From NCBI RefSeq assembly GCF_002119685.1, contig NZ_CP021108.1, positions 5,456,001 through 5,520,000 on the forward strand: 64,000 nt of DNA. The letters run 5' to 3'. Positions 40,181-48,596 of this stretch are shown in pieces. This stretch comes from Bordetella genomosp. 8 (GTDB taxonomy: Bacteria > Pseudomonadota > Gammaproteobacteria > Burkholderiales > Burkholderiaceae_B). The position numbers were made by a program, and so were the translations under genes. Position 1 is the stretch's first letter; every line of letters starts with the position of its first letter. The notes beneath the pieces are model-generated. The model worked only from the letters and a program-made list of their open reading frames with translations, did not search any database and had not been told where the DNA came from.

Positions 40181-40206
40181 AGGTGACGCGGATGGCCGCG
40201 TCGCCT
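40181..40206 (+). terminator. Hairpin after nrdB
   Basis: AGGTGACGCGG / CCGCGTCGCCT, 11 pairs including one G-U, loop ATGG, 33 bases after the nrdB stop. No T-run follows. It is a probable 3' end of the nrdAB message or Rho-assisted terminator. Confidence 0.45.
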
Positions 40207-40213
40207 GTCGGCG

Positions 40214-40260
40214 CCATTTGAAATGGCTCGCGCCATAGGAGCGGGGGCCATATCAAATGG
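40214..40260. promoter_or_regulatory. Two related palindromes upstream of the histone-like gene
   Basis: CCATTTGAAATGG (40214-40226, perfect) and CCATATCAAATGG (40248-40260, near-palindromic) start 34 bases apart, about 150-200 bases upstream of the histone-like gene. Their similarity and spacing suggest a repeated binding site for one regulator. Confidence 0.4.
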
Positions 40261-40411
40261 CAGTGCCGCATTCATTAGCGCACATCGAAGTAGCTGCAGC
40301 CTGTACGGAGCAGCGGTATGCGCCGATGAATAGCCCGGGCGTCGTTCCGCCAGAAGGCGGGGCGGCGCACGGGTTTAAGTTCTGGGACCCCTGAACCTAA
40401 GGAGCAATGCC

Positions 40412-40915
40412 ATGGCAACTGCCAAGAAGGCCGCCAAGAAGGCGGTTAAGAAAGCCACAGCCAAAAAAGCTGTGAAGAAGGCCCCGGCCAAGAAAGCCGC
40501 GGTGAAGAAGACCGCCGTCAAGAAGGTCGCCGCCAAGAAGGCCGTCAAGAAAGTCGCTGCCAAAAAAGTAGCGAAGAAGGCCGTCAAGAAGGCACCGGCC
40601 AAGAAAGTAGCAAAGAAGGCGGTCAAGAAGGTTGCTGCCAAAAAGGCCCCGGCCAAGAAAGCCGCGACCAAGAAAGTAGCAACCAAGAAGGTCGCCAAGA
40701 AGGCTGCCAAGAAAGCGCCCGCCAAGAAAGCGGCCGCCAAAAAGGCGCCTGCGAAAAAGGCGGCTGCCAAGAAGCCTGCTGCCAAAAAGCCTGCCGCAAA
40801 GAAGGCTGCCGCCAAGAAGCCGGCCACGCCGCCTTCGACCGCTGCCGCCCCGGGCGCGAAGACCGCGCTGAATCCGGCGGCGTCGTGGCCCTTCCCGACG
40901 GGTGGCCGTCCCTAA
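40412..40915 (+). CDS. Histone H1-like DNA-binding protein (BpH1 type)
   Basis: The 167-residue protein is almost entirely lysine, alanine, valine, proline and threonine, arranged as repeats such as AKKAVKK, APAKKA and VAAKK, with a short non-repetitive tail ending SWPFPTGGRP. This is the layout of BpH1 of Bordetella pertussis and AlgP-like proteins, resembling the C-terminal tail of eukaryotic H1. It is expected to bind DNA without sequence specificity and condense the nucleoid. Related genes vary in length through loss or gain of repeats. The ATG at 40412 follows AAGGAG. The gene is monocistronic, followed by a long palindrome and a strong terminator. Confidence 0.93.
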   Translation: MATAKKAAKKAVKKATAKKAVKKAPAKKAAVKKTAVKKVAAKKAVKKVAAKKVAKKAVKKAPAKKVAKKAVKKVAAKKAPAKKAATKKVATKKVAKKAAKKAPAKKAAAKKAPAKKAAAKKPAAKKPAAKKAAAKKPATPPSTAAAPGAKTALNPAASWPFPTGGRP

Positions 40916-40922
40916 GGTGCCT

Positions 40923-40958
40923 GCGGACCATACGGTCCATATGGATCGTACGGTCCGC
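40923..40958. repeat. 36-base near-perfect palindrome after the histone-like gene
   Basis: Two 18-base arms meet at a CATATG centre. They pair at 16 positions plus one G-U, with a single mismatch. The palindrome begins 8 bases after the stop codon and 30 bases before the terminator. It could be an mRNA-protecting hairpin or a protein site. Confidence 0.65.
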
Positions 40959-40987
40959 CAGGTCCTTGGCGCAGCACCGTAGTACCG

Positions 40988-41017
40988 AAGCCGCCTGGCC
41001 TGGCCAGGCGGCTTTTT
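40988..41017 (+). terminator. Rho-independent terminator of the histone-like gene
   Basis: AAGCCGCCTGGCC / GGCCAGGCGGCTT around one central base, continuing into a T5 run. The stem is very strong, with a realistic loop of four to six bases. Confidence 0.92.
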
Positions 41018-41105
41018 GACGTCCGCGACTCAGGTCACGACATCATGCGACAATTGGCCTGCCGTAAGACCCCTTTCATATTTCTTTCCAACAAAGCAGG
41101 CGGCC

Positions 41106-41666
41106 ATGTTCGGCGATATCTCCCGTTTTTTGCTTGATACGCTCTTCACGCTTTTCGGTGCCGCGCTGATCGCGCGGGCCTGGATGCACGCGGTGCGCAT
41201 GCATCCCTTCAATCCCATCGCGCGGTTCATTTACCAGGTCACCAATTGGCTGGTGAACCCTTTGCGGCGCATCCTGCCGTCGCGCGGCGCCGTGGACTGG
41301 GCAGCGCTGATCGCGGCGTGGTTGACGGCGCTGGTCTACCTGCTGCTGATGTGGGTGACGTCGCTGGGAATGATCATCCCGCTTTCCGCGCTACCGATAG
41401 CGCTGGGGATTTCCTTCCTGACGGTGGTCAAGTGGGTGTTCAACCTGATCGTCTGGGTGACGTTGGCGCAGGCCATCCTGTCGTGGGTGAACCCGGGCGC
41501 GCCGCTGATGCCGGTACTGCAAGCGATGACGGATCCCCTGCTCGATCCGATCCGGCGCATCCTGCAGCGCACGCCCATCGACTTTTCGCCGCTGGTCCTG
41601 CTGGTGCTGGCGCAGGTGGCACTGATGGTGATCACGCGCATTACGTACGCGGCGTTCGGGCTCTAG
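41106..41666 (+). CDS. YggT family integral membrane protein
   Basis: The 186-residue protein has two copies of the YggT repeat: each has hydrophobic helices followed by a segment of the type NPLRRILPS / DPLLDPIRRILQ. About four membrane helices are seen. The family is widespread next to proC or in cell-division clusters and is linked to osmotic shock resistance and septum positioning, but its biochemical role is unsettled. The start MFGDISRFLL is chosen because it begins the first helix; the ribosome site is weak. Confidence 0.9.
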   Translation: MFGDISRFLLDTLFTLFGAALIARAWMHAVRMHPFNPIARFIYQVTNWLVNPLRRILPSRGAVDWAALIAAWLTALVYLLLMWVTSLGMIIPLSALPIALGISFLTVVKWVFNLIVWVTLAQAILSWVNPGAPLMPVLQAMTDPLLDPIRRILQRTPIDFSPLVLLVLAQVALMVITRITYAAFGL

Positions 41667-41676
41667 GCTGCCAGAG

Positions 41677-41699
41677 GCGGACCCGCCAGGCGGGCCCGC
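41677..41699. terminator. Hairpin between convergent yggT and the glycine-zipper gene
   Basis: GCGGACCCGCC / GGCGGGCCCGC, one mismatch, followed by further short GC dyads up to 41760. No T-run. Probable shared, Rho-assisted end. Confidence 0.35.
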
Positions 41700-41767
41700 T
41701 GGCGCGCCAGCTGCGCGCGCCAGTTGCACGCGCCATCGAAGGCGCGGCGTGCATGCCGCGCCTTGCC

Positions 41768-42289
41768 TTACATCGGCGTAATGCGAGTCGGGCCGTTGCC
41801 GCTGATGACCTGCACACGCTGGCCCACGCTGATGGGCACGTCCGCTTCCTGCGTCACGACGCGGGTTTCGCCGTTATCCAAGCGCACGGTGATTTCCAGG
41901 CCGGAGGTCGTGCCGACACGGTTTTCCACCATATTGCCCGCCAGTGCGCCCAGGATGGCGCCGCCCACGGTGGCGATGGTGCGGCCGCTGCCGCCGCCGA
42001 TCGCGTTACCGGCCACGCCGCCCAGCGCGCCGCCGGCGAGCAGGCCAGCGCCGCTGGATTTGTCGTTCTGGATGGTGACCGGACGCACGCCGGTGACCAC
42101 GCCGGTGCGGACGATCTGTTCGCGCTGGGCCTGGTCATAGCTGTAGACGGCGCTGGAGGCGCTGCGATTGGCGCAGCCCGACACCAACGCGACGGACATG
42201 GCGACCGCGCCGATAGCGACCCAACGAGCCGTGCGCGAGCCGCGAACCCGCGCGAGACTGTAGGAAACGGAAGGAACGGTATTGTTCAT
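41768..42289 (-). CDS. Outer-membrane lipoprotein with glycine-zipper domain (SlyB/Pcp-like)
   Basis: The 173-residue product has a 30-residue N-terminal region, a lipoprotein-like signal ending LVSGC (C39), a region with YDQAQREQIVRTG, and a glycine-zipper pair of helices (about 79-121, GAGLLAGGALGGVAGNAIGGG) followed by a beta-rich tail with VRLDNGETRVV. This is the SlyB/17-kDa antigen layout. SlyB-like lipoproteins stabilise the outer membrane under stress. The signal peptide is preceded by an unusually long N-terminus, so a later start is possible. Confidence 0.87.
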   Translation of the reverse strand: MNNTVPSVSYSLARVRGSRTARWVAIGAVAMSVALVSGCANRSASSAVYSYDQAQREQIVRTGVVTGVRPVTIQNDKSSGAGLLAGGALGGVAGNAIGGGSGRTIATVGGAILGALAGNMVENRVGTTSGLEITVRLDNGETRVVTQEADVPISVGQRVQVISGNGPTRITPM

Positions 42290-42381
42290 AATAGTGCGGG
42301 CTCCTGTTCGGTATATACCAGCGTTACGGATGATACTCCCCGCCCTTCGGGCCAGACTGCCGAAATTACGCAGCGGGAAAT

Positions 42382-42393
42382 ACGTTGCAACGT
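42382..42393. promoter_or_regulatory. 12-base palindrome upstream of the glycine-zipper gene
   Basis: ACGTTGCAACGT is a perfect palindrome 93 bases upstream of the gene start. A second palindrome, GGTATATACC (42310-42319), lies closer and may hold the -10 box. The rest of the 254-base gap (42290-42543) has no assignable content. Confidence 0.35.
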
Positions 42394-42543
42394 CTGTTTT
42401 AGCTTAGTCCGTCGCGACGTCCGCAAGTTTCAGGCCGCGCCGTTTTTCACGATTTTTCATTGTTGCGGCGCTGCGCCGATCCCGGGGGGAACGGGCAGCC
42501 GAAAAACCCGCGGCCGGCCGCGTCGTCCCCCGCCGACGGCGCG

Positions 42544-43479
42544 TCAGAGCTGGACGCCGTACGCTTGTTGCAGCAACTTACCAATTTCGTCGCGCGTAGG
42601 CTGGTGGTTTTGCGGACCGCGCGACGCGATCTTGATGGCGCCCATGACGTTCGCCAGCTTGCAGCTGTCCAGCCAGCTCCACCCGCTGGTCAGGCCGTAC
42701 AGCAGACCGGCCCGATGCGCGTCGCCGCAGCCGGTGGGGTCCACGACGGCTTGCGCGCGTACCGGCTCGATCTTGTGTTCCGCGCCTTCGGTCCAGAGGG
42801 AAGCGCCTTCCGCGCCGCGCGTCACCACGACGGCACGCAGGCCGCGGGCCAGTTCGGCGATCGTCTTGCCGGTGCGCTGCTCCACGATGCTGGCTTCATA
42901 GTCGTTGACGGTCATCGCCTGCGCCATACCCAGCATGCGTTGCAGGTCCGCGCCGTCGAACAGGGGCATCGCCTGGCCCAGGTCGAATATGAAAGGAATG
43001 CCGGCCGCCTTCAGGCGTTCCGCATGGGCGAACATGCCTTCCTTGGCGTCGGGCGCGACGATGGCCCATTGCGCCGGCGTGCCGCTCAGATCGTTTTGCG
43101 CCGAGAACGACATCGCGCCAGGGTGAAACGCCGCGATCTGGTTGTCTTCCAGATCGGTGGTGATGAAGCATTGCGCCGTGAAGGTCTGGGGGATGACCTT
43201 GACCAGGCGGGTATCGATGCCCAGGCCGGACAGGCGTTGCAGATAGTCGCCAGCGTCCTCGCCGACGGTGGCCACCGGAACGGGATTGCCGCCCAGCAGC
43301 TTGAGGTTGTAGGCGATGTTGCCCGAGCACCCGCCGAATTCCTTGCGCATCGAAGGCGTCAGGAACGAAACGCTGAGCGCGTGGATGCGGTCGGGCAGGA
43401 TGTGTTCCTTGAAACGGCCTTCGAACACGGCGATGGTGTCGAACGCCATGGAACCGCACACCAGAACCGGAGCTGCCAT
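42544..43479 (-). CDS. PfkB-family carbohydrate kinase
   Basis: The 311-residue kinase is of the ribokinase/adenosine-kinase superfamily. It has the N-terminal GGCSGNIAYNLKLLGG substrate motif (49-64) and the C-terminal PfkB signature as DPTGCGDAHRAG with catalytic D253. The usual alanine in TGAGD is a cysteine here, giving one deviation from the PROSITE-type pattern. The substrate (adenosine, ribose or another sugar) cannot be decided. It is the last gene of the leftward aroQ-accB-accC-prmA-DUF3426-pfkB run, 27 bases after the previous stop. Confidence 0.9.
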   Translation of the reverse strand: MAAPVLVCGSMAFDTIAVFEGRFKEHILPDRIHALSVSFLTPSMRKEFGGCSGNIAYNLKLLGGNPVPVATVGEDAGDYLQRLSGLGIDTRLVKVIPQTFTAQCFITTDLEDNQIAAFHPGAMSFSAQNDLSGTPAQWAIVAPDAKEGMFAHAERLKAAGIPFIFDLGQAMPLFDGADLQRMLGMAQAMTVNDYEASIVEQRTGKTIAELARGLRAVVVTRGAEGASLWTEGAEHKIEPVRAQAVVDPTGCGDAHRAGLLYGLTSGWSWLDSCKLANVMGAIKIASRGPQNHQPTRDEIGKLLQQAYGVQL

Positions 43480-43506
43480 GATGGGAAATCCTTTAATCCA
43501 GAGAAG

Positions 43507-44961
43507 TCAGGGGAAGAATTTGTCGAGCTGGTAGCCGTTCACGTGCAGGCCGTTGACCTGCAGCGGCACGGCCAGGCTGAGCTCGCCGCCGGCGGGGAAC
43601 GGACCCTGCGTACCGGGCGGCAGATAGTTTTCGGGCAGCAGGACCTTGCGCACTACCACGGTGTCCGACAGGTCGGTCAATTGCAGCACCAGCCCCGGCC
43701 AGGGTTGCGGCTTGTCGAAGCGGTTGCGCAGGGTGACACGCAGCGTCAACCGCATGACGCCGTCTTCCGAGGCAACGCCGCTCTGCGGCTGCAGGGAAGA
43801 CGCGGTGATCGATATACGTTCCAGGCGCCGCGCATAACCGACCTGGCAACCCACCTGGCGGCAGAGGGCTTCCATGGCGGGCCGCAGCGCCGGCATGGAC
43901 GTCGCGATCGGCGTGCGGTAGATATACAGGCATTGCAGCGCCAGCACGAGCAGCGCGACCAGGACGCCGGCCAGCCAGACCCGGGAAAGCAGCGTACGGC
44001 GCCGCTGCACTTCTTCGTCCATGAAGACGGGCGGCGCCATGCCGGCATCGGTCAGGTCGTCGTAGCGCGTGCGGGACTCGCCAGGAATGGAGACGAAGTC
44101 GGGATCGTCTTCCTCCACGGCATCGCGGTCGGCATAGATGGGGAAGCGGTTGCCGCGCGGGACGTCGCGGGCGGGGGGCGGCGCGTCGTCGATGTCGTCC
44201 TGGCGATAGGGGCCGGGGCGGACGCGCGCGTACGGTTGGCGGTCGTCGATCGTGCGGTCGTCGTCATTGTCGTAAGCGACGTCATCACCGTCGTCGACGT
44301 CGTCGACGTCATCCGCGTGACGATAGGACGTCGGCGTCTCGATCGGGGGAACGAACGACGATCCGTACGACGATCCATATGATGGCCCGATCGATGGCTC
44401 GGCTGGCGGCTCGATCCGCGGCACGTGGGCGGCGCCGGGCGGCACATAAGGCGCGAGCACCGGTTCGCGCGGATCGGATGCGAGGCCGCGCGCGCTATCG
44501 CGGCCGCGCAGCACGGCGGCCGCCGCGACAGGCACGGCAGGCACCGCAGGCGCGGCAGGCACCGCAGGCGCGGCAGGCGGCATGTGCGAGGCCGGCGGCA
44601 CTGGCGCCGCGGTGGACGTGGGTACCAAAGGACCGACGGGCGCGGGCTGATGCCGCGGCGGCGCGTAGGGCCGAGGCGACTGGGCTGGTTCGGCCGGGAC
44701 CTGGACCGACAATACGGGGGAGGCTTCGGCAGGCAGTTGCACCGGCGTGTCGGCGCGGTGCGTGTCGGCGCGGGGCGTGTCGGCGCGCGGCATTGGCCGG
44801 GGCAAGGCGCCTTCCGCCGCCTGGCCATCCACCGCGCAGGCCAGGCCGTCGAATACGCGCGCGCAGACGCCGCAGCGCACCAGCCCATTGCGCACGCGCA
44901 ATTGATCCGCGACCACCTTGAAGGCGGTGCCGCAATGCGGGCAGCGGGTGGTCATGGCCAT
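43507..44961 (-). CDS. Zinc-ribbon, membrane-anchored DUF3426 protein
   Basis: The 484-residue protein has three parts: an N-terminal MJ0042-type zinc ribbon (C7, C10, C30, C33); a long low-complexity linker of about 280 residues rich in proline, alanine and aspartate; and a membrane helix at about 328-348 followed by the DUF3426 domain. The family is typical of beta- and gammaproteobacteria and sits beside prmA and accC; its function is unknown. Two ATGs lie two codons apart (44961 and 44955); the upstream one is used. Longer in-frame readings run back into prmA and are not real. The linker contains tandem DNA repeats. Confidence 0.87.
   Translation of the reverse strand: MAMTTRCPHCGTAFKVVADQLRVRNGLVRCGVCARVFDGLACAVDGQAAEGALPRPMPRADTPRADTHRADTPVQLPAEASPVLSVQVPAEPAQSPRPYAPPRHQPAPVGPLVPTSTAAPVPPASHMPPAAPAVPAAPAVPAVPVAAAAVLRGRDSARGLASDPREPVLAPYVPPGAAHVPRIEPPAEPSIGPSYGSSYGSSFVPPIETPTSYRHADDVDDVDDGDDVAYDNDDDRTIDDRQPYARVRPGPYRQDDIDDAPPPARDVPRGNRFPIYADRDAVEEDDPDFVSIPGESRTRYDDLTDAGMAPPVFMDEEVQRRRTLLSRVWLAGVLVALLVLALQCLYIYRTPIATSMPALRPAMEALCRQVGCQVGYARRLERISITASSLQPQSGVASEDGVMRLTLRVTLRNRFDKPQPWPGLVLQLTDLSDTVVVRKVLLPENYLPPGTQGPFPAGGELSLAVPLQVNGLHVNGYQLDKFFP
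44531..44575. repeat. Five tandem 9-base repeats in the DUF3426 linker
   Basis: Consensus GGCRCSGCA repeated five times, coding on the minus strand for Pro-Ala-Ala/Val type tripeptides. The repeat length is a multiple of three, so copy-number change would keep the frame. Confidence 0.75.
44747..44791. repeat. Three tandem 15-base repeats in the DUF3426 linker
   Basis: GTGTCGGCGCGGTGC and two close copies, coding on the minus strand for the pentapeptide Arg-Ala-Asp-Thr-Pro/His. In frame, so variable copy number would be tolerated. Confidence 0.75.
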
Positions 44962-44984
44962 GTGCGCTACCGTCCGTGTCGTCG

Positions 44985-45914
44985 TCAGGCCTTGCGTCCG
45001 TGCAGGCACACCCATCCATCGCGCTCGCGCCAGACGGACATGGGCAGCCAGCGCGCATAGACGGCGCAGACCTCTTCGGCCTGCCGCGCCAGCACGCCGG
45101 AAAGCACCAGCGCCCCGCCGGCGGCGACACGGCCGCACAGCATGGGGGCGAGCACCTTCAGGGGATTGGACAGAATGTTGGCCACGACGACGTCGCTTGC
45201 GCCGTCGCCCAGTTCGTCGGGCAGCATGGCCTGCAGCTCCACGCGATTGACGCGGGCGTTCTCGCGCGTGGCGATGACGGCCTGTTCGTCGATATCGACT
45301 GCCCAGGTGCGGCCCGCGCCCAGCTTGCGGGCCGCGATGGCCAGGATGCCGGAGCCGCAGCCGTAGTCCAGCACCGTGGCGCCGGCGGGCAGCTGGGCTT
45401 CCAGCCAGGCCAGGCAAAGATGGGTGGTGGGATGGCTGCCAGTGCCGAACGCCAGGCCCGGGTCCAGCTCGATATGGATGTCGCCGCCCTGCTCTTCCTG
45501 GCGGCCCAGGCCGGGGACTTCAGGATCGTCGCGGTGCCAGCTGGGAACGATCCAGATGCGGTCGGCGATATGGATGGGGCCGAATTGCTGCTGGGTCAGG
45601 CGGACCCAGTCGGCGTCCGGCACGTCGCGCAGCGACCATGCGGCCAGGGCGGCGGCATAATCCGCGCCCAGTTCGGCGCCGACGCTTTCGATGATCTGCG
45701 CGGGATCGGCCCCGTCGGGCAGCAGTGCCACCACGCGGTTGCGCTCCCAGGCCTGGACCGATGGTTCGGTGCCGGGCTCGCCGAACAGCGGCTGTTCCGC
45801 GTCGGTGTCGCGGTCGGCGTCTTCCACCGAGACCGACAGCACGCCGGCGTCCAGCAACGCATCGGACAAGGCCTCGGCCTGCGTCTCCGAAGAATGGAGC
45901 ACCAGCTCACGCAT
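44985..45914 (-). CDS. prmA: Ribosomal protein L11 methyltransferase
   Basis: The 309-residue SAM-dependent enzyme trimethylates ribosomal protein L11. It has the N-terminal PrmA domain, the linker FGTGSHPTT typical of PrmA, and the SAM motif [15 protein letters not shown]. It follows accC after 134 bases and precedes DUF3426 by 23 bases. Confidence 0.96.
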   Translation of the reverse strand: MRELVLHSSETQAEALSDALLDAGVLSVSVEDADRDTDAEQPLFGEPGTEPSVQAWERNRVVALLPDGADPAQIIESVGAELGADYAAALAAWSLRDVPDADWVRLTQQQFGPIHIADRIWIVPSWHRDDPEVPGLGRQEEQGGDIHIELDPGLAFGTGSHPTTHLCLAWLEAQLPAGATVLDYGCGSGILAIAARKLGAGRTWAVDIDEQAVIATRENARVNRVELQAMLPDELGDGASDVVVANILSNPLKVLAPMLCGRVAAGGALVLSGVLARQAEEVCAVYARWLPMSVWRERDGWVCLHGRKA

Positions 45915-45990
45915 GAAAGGATCTTCCGTCTGAGGTATTCAGTGACTGCGGGGACGTACCGGCCGGCCACGCCGTGCCGCCGTTGGCCGT

Positions 45991-45996
45991 ATTGTA
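45991..45996 (-). promoter_or_regulatory. Possible internal -10 box in front of prmA
   Basis: Minus strand TACAAT, about 80 bases upstream of the prmA ATG in the accC-prmA gap. The -35 region (CGAAAG) is poor. This may be an internal promoter separating prmA from the acc genes. Confidence 0.3.
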
Positions 45997-46048
45997 CGTT
46001 CCCCGCGCGCCGCCTTTCGGTCGCGCAAGCCCCAGGCCCGCCGGGCGG

Positions 46049-47395
46049 TCAGGGGCGCTGGGCCAGCTTCTGTTCCAGGTAGTGGATGCTGGTGCCGCCT
46101 TCGATGAAGCGCGCATCCTGCAGCATTTCCCGGTGCAGGGGAATGTTGGTGGAAATGCCTTCCACCACCATTTCCGACAGGGCGATCCGCATGCGCGCCA
46201 GCGATTGCTCCCGCGTATCGCCATAGGTGATGACCTTGGCGATCATGGAGTCGTAGTTGGGCGGCACGAAGTAGCCATTGAACGCGTGCGAATCGATGCG
46301 CACGCCCGGCCCGCCCGGCGTATGCCAGTTGGTGATGCGGCCGGGACTGGGCACGAATCGGAACGGGTCCTCGGCATTGATGCGGCATTCGATGGCGTGG
46401 CCTTTCAGGACCACGTCGCGCTGGCGCAGCATGAACTTTTCGCCGGCGGCGATGCGGATCTGCTGCTGGACCAGATCGATGCCGGTGATCAGTTCGGTGA
46501 CCGGGTGTTCCACCTGGATGCGCGTGTTCATTTCGATGAAATAGAACTCGCCGTTCTCGTACAGGAATTCGAAGGTGCCAGCCCCCCGGTAGCCGATCTT
46601 GCGGCAGGCGTCGGCGCAACGGTCGCCGATGCGTTCGATGAGCCGCCGGGCGATGCCGGGAGCGGGTGCTTCTTCGATGACCTTCTGGTGGCGGCGCTGC
46701 ATGGAACAGTCACGCTCGCCCAGCCAGATGGCGTTGCGACCGCCGTCGGCCAGCACCTGGATTTCGATATGGCGCGGGTTCTCGAGGAACTTCTCCATAT
46801 AGACTTCCGGGTTGTTGAAGGCCGCGCCCGCTTCGGAACGCGTCATGGTGACGGCATTGATCAGCGCGGCTTCGGTATAGACCACGCGCATGCCGCGGCC
46901 GCCGCCGCCACCCGCCGCCTTGATGATGACGGGGTAGCCGACTTCACGCGCGATGCGCATGATTTCCTGGGGATTGTCGGGCAACGCGCCTTCCGAACCG
47001 GGCACCACCGGCACGCCGGCCTCGATCATGGCGCGCTTGGCGCTGACCTTGTCGCCCATGAGCCGGATGGAATCCGGCCGCGGACCGATGAAGACGAAAC
47101 CGCTTTTCTCGACGCGCTCGGCGAAGTCGGCGTTTTCCGACAGGAATCCGTATCCCGGGTGGATCGCTTCCGCGTCGGTGACTTCCGCCGCGGAAATGAT
47201 GGCCGGCATGTTCAGGTAGCTTTCGCGCGACGGCGGCGGCCCGATGCATACCGACTCGTCGGCCAGGCGGACGTATTTGGCGTCGCGATCCGCTTCGGAA
47301 TGCACGACCACGGTCTTGATGCCCAGCTCGCGGCACGCGCGCTGTATGCGCAGGGCGATCTCGCCGCGATTGGCAATCAGTATTTTTTCGAACAT
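46049..47395 (-). CDS. accC: Acetyl-CoA carboxylase, biotin carboxylase subunit
   Basis: The 448-residue ATP-grasp enzyme carboxylates biotin on AccB in the first step of fatty-acid synthesis. The start [16 protein letters not shown], the glycine-rich ATP loop GGGGRGMR and the catalytic region EHPVTE / [10 protein letters not shown] are all present. It lies 8 bases after accB. Confidence 0.98.
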   Translation of the reverse strand: MFEKILIANRGEIALRIQRACRELGIKTVVVHSEADRDAKYVRLADESVCIGPPPSRESYLNMPAIISAAEVTDAEAIHPGYGFLSENADFAERVEKSGFVFIGPRPDSIRLMGDKVSAKRAMIEAGVPVVPGSEGALPDNPQEIMRIAREVGYPVIIKAAGGGGGRGMRVVYTEAALINAVTMTRSEAGAAFNNPEVYMEKFLENPRHIEIQVLADGGRNAIWLGERDCSMQRRHQKVIEEAPAPGIARRLIERIGDRCADACRKIGYRGAGTFEFLYENGEFYFIEMNTRIQVEHPVTELITGIDLVQQQIRIAAGEKFMLRQRDVVLKGHAIECRINAEDPFRFVPSPGRITNWHTPGGPGVRIDSHAFNGYFVPPNYDSMIAKVITYGDTREQSLARMRIALSEMVVEGISTNIPLHREMLQDARFIEGGTSIHYLEQKLAQRP

Positions 47396-47403
47396 GGGAA
47401 CGA

Positions 47404-47859
47404 TCAGCCGATGACGAACAGGGGTTGGCCGTACTCGACGGGCTCGCCGTTTTCGACCAGGATTTCCTTGATGACGCCGGACTTGTCGGCCTCGATCTCA
47501 TTCAGAAGCTTCATGGCTTCGATGATGCACAGCGGATCGCCTTCCTTGACCGACTGCCCGACTTCCACGAAAGGCGCGGCGCCGGGATTGGGCGAACGGT
47601 AGAACGTGCCCACCATGGGAGCCTTGACCACATGGCCCTGCACCGCGGGCGCGGGCGCCGGGGCGGCCCCGGCGGGCGCGGCGGCGGGGGCGGCCTGCGG
47701 CGCGGGCGCGGATTCCTGCACGTGGTGGTAGGCGACCGGCTGCACCGTCTGCGAGAACTTGACGATGCGGACCTTGCCTTCGCCCTCGGTGATCTCAAGT
47801 TCGGCGATGCCGGACTCCGCCACCAGGTCGATCAAGGTCTTGAGTTTTCGGAGATCCAT
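47404..47859 (-). CDS. accB: Biotin carboxyl carrier protein of acetyl-CoA carboxylase
   Basis: The 151-residue protein has the N-terminal [18 protein letters not shown], an alanine/proline linker (about 50-75), and the biotinyl domain with biotinylated K117 in EAMKL. The start at 47859 fits the family; in-frame codons upstream would run into aroQ. It is in the standard aroQ-accB-accC order. Confidence 0.98.
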   Translation of the reverse strand: MDLRKLKTLIDLVAESGIAELEITEGEGKVRIVKFSQTVQPVAYHHVQESAPAPQAAPAAAPAGAAPAPAPAVQGHVVKAPMVGTFYRSPNPGAAPFVEVGQSVKEGDPLCIIEAMKLLNEIEADKSGVIKEILVENGEPVEYGQPLFVIG

Positions 47860-47962
47860 ATAAGTGCTTCCCGGAATGTTGACGACGGCCGGCCGTGCTG
47901 CCGCGCCGTATTGGATATCTGGTTTGAGGAGACAGGGGAAAACCGGTGGAACGATGCCGCGA

Positions 47963-48397
47963 TCAGTGACGCGCCGCGTAGCGGACAGCGGCTTCGTAGC
48001 CATCGGGCCCGAGCCCGGAAATCAGTCCAACCGCGAGGTCGGACAGATAGGAGTGGTGCCGGAATGGCTCGCGCTTATACAAGTTGGACAAATGTACTTC
48101 AATAAACGGGATGGACACGGCCGCCAGCGCGTCGCGCACCGCCACGCTGGTATGGGTGTAGGCCGCGGCGTTGATGACGATGAAATCCGTGCCGTCTTCA
48201 CGGGCGGCCTGGATGCGCTCCACGAGGGCGCCTTCGTGGTTGGTTTGCCAGGCCGTCAGCGACACCCCCAGGTCCGCCGCCAGGGCGGCCAGGCCGTCGT
48301 TGATCTGCGCCAAGGTGAGGCTGCCGTAGATACCCGGTTCGCGGGTACCCAGCAGATTCAGATTGGGGCCGTGCAGGACCAGTATGCGTTGCGCCAT
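47963..48397 (-). CDS. aroQ: 3-dehydroquinate dehydratase, type II
   Basis: The 144-residue dodecameric enzyme of the shikimate pathway has the start [17 protein letters not shown], catalytic Y24 and H102 (EVHLSN). The ATG at 48397 is the family start; upstream codons give unrelated residues. It is 103 bases upstream of accB and first in the long leftward run. Confidence 0.97.
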   Translation of the reverse strand: MAQRILVLHGPNLNLLGTREPGIYGSLTLAQINDGLAALAADLGVSLTAWQTNHEGALVERIQAAREDGTDFIVINAAAYTHTSVAVRDALAAVSIPFIEVHLSNLYKREPFRHHSYLSDLAVGLISGLGPDGYEAAVRYAARH

Positions 48398-48596
48398 TGC
48401 TGCCAGACTGGAAGACCGGCGCGGCCGCGCCGCAGCGCCGCCTGATGTATGCCGGGGTGAATCGGAAACGGACGGCCGTGGCCGCCCGCACAACGTCCGC
48501 GATCATGACCAGCCGGTTACGCCAGCAAGCCTTTTGTCGCGAAAACCTCGAATAGCCCCGCTTTTTACGACAATTTCGTCTATTTGTCTATTGAGG

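Noticed and set aside
40412..40915. CRISPR-like or satellite array in the lysine-rich repeats
   Set aside because: Repeats are short, in frame, start after a good ribosome site and encode a known protein type; there are no unique spacers and no cas genes.
42544..43479. Cysteine in the PfkB signature as evidence of an inactive kinase
   Set aside because: The catalytic aspartate D253 and surrounding glycines are intact; the variation is a single position and is likely common in this subfamily.
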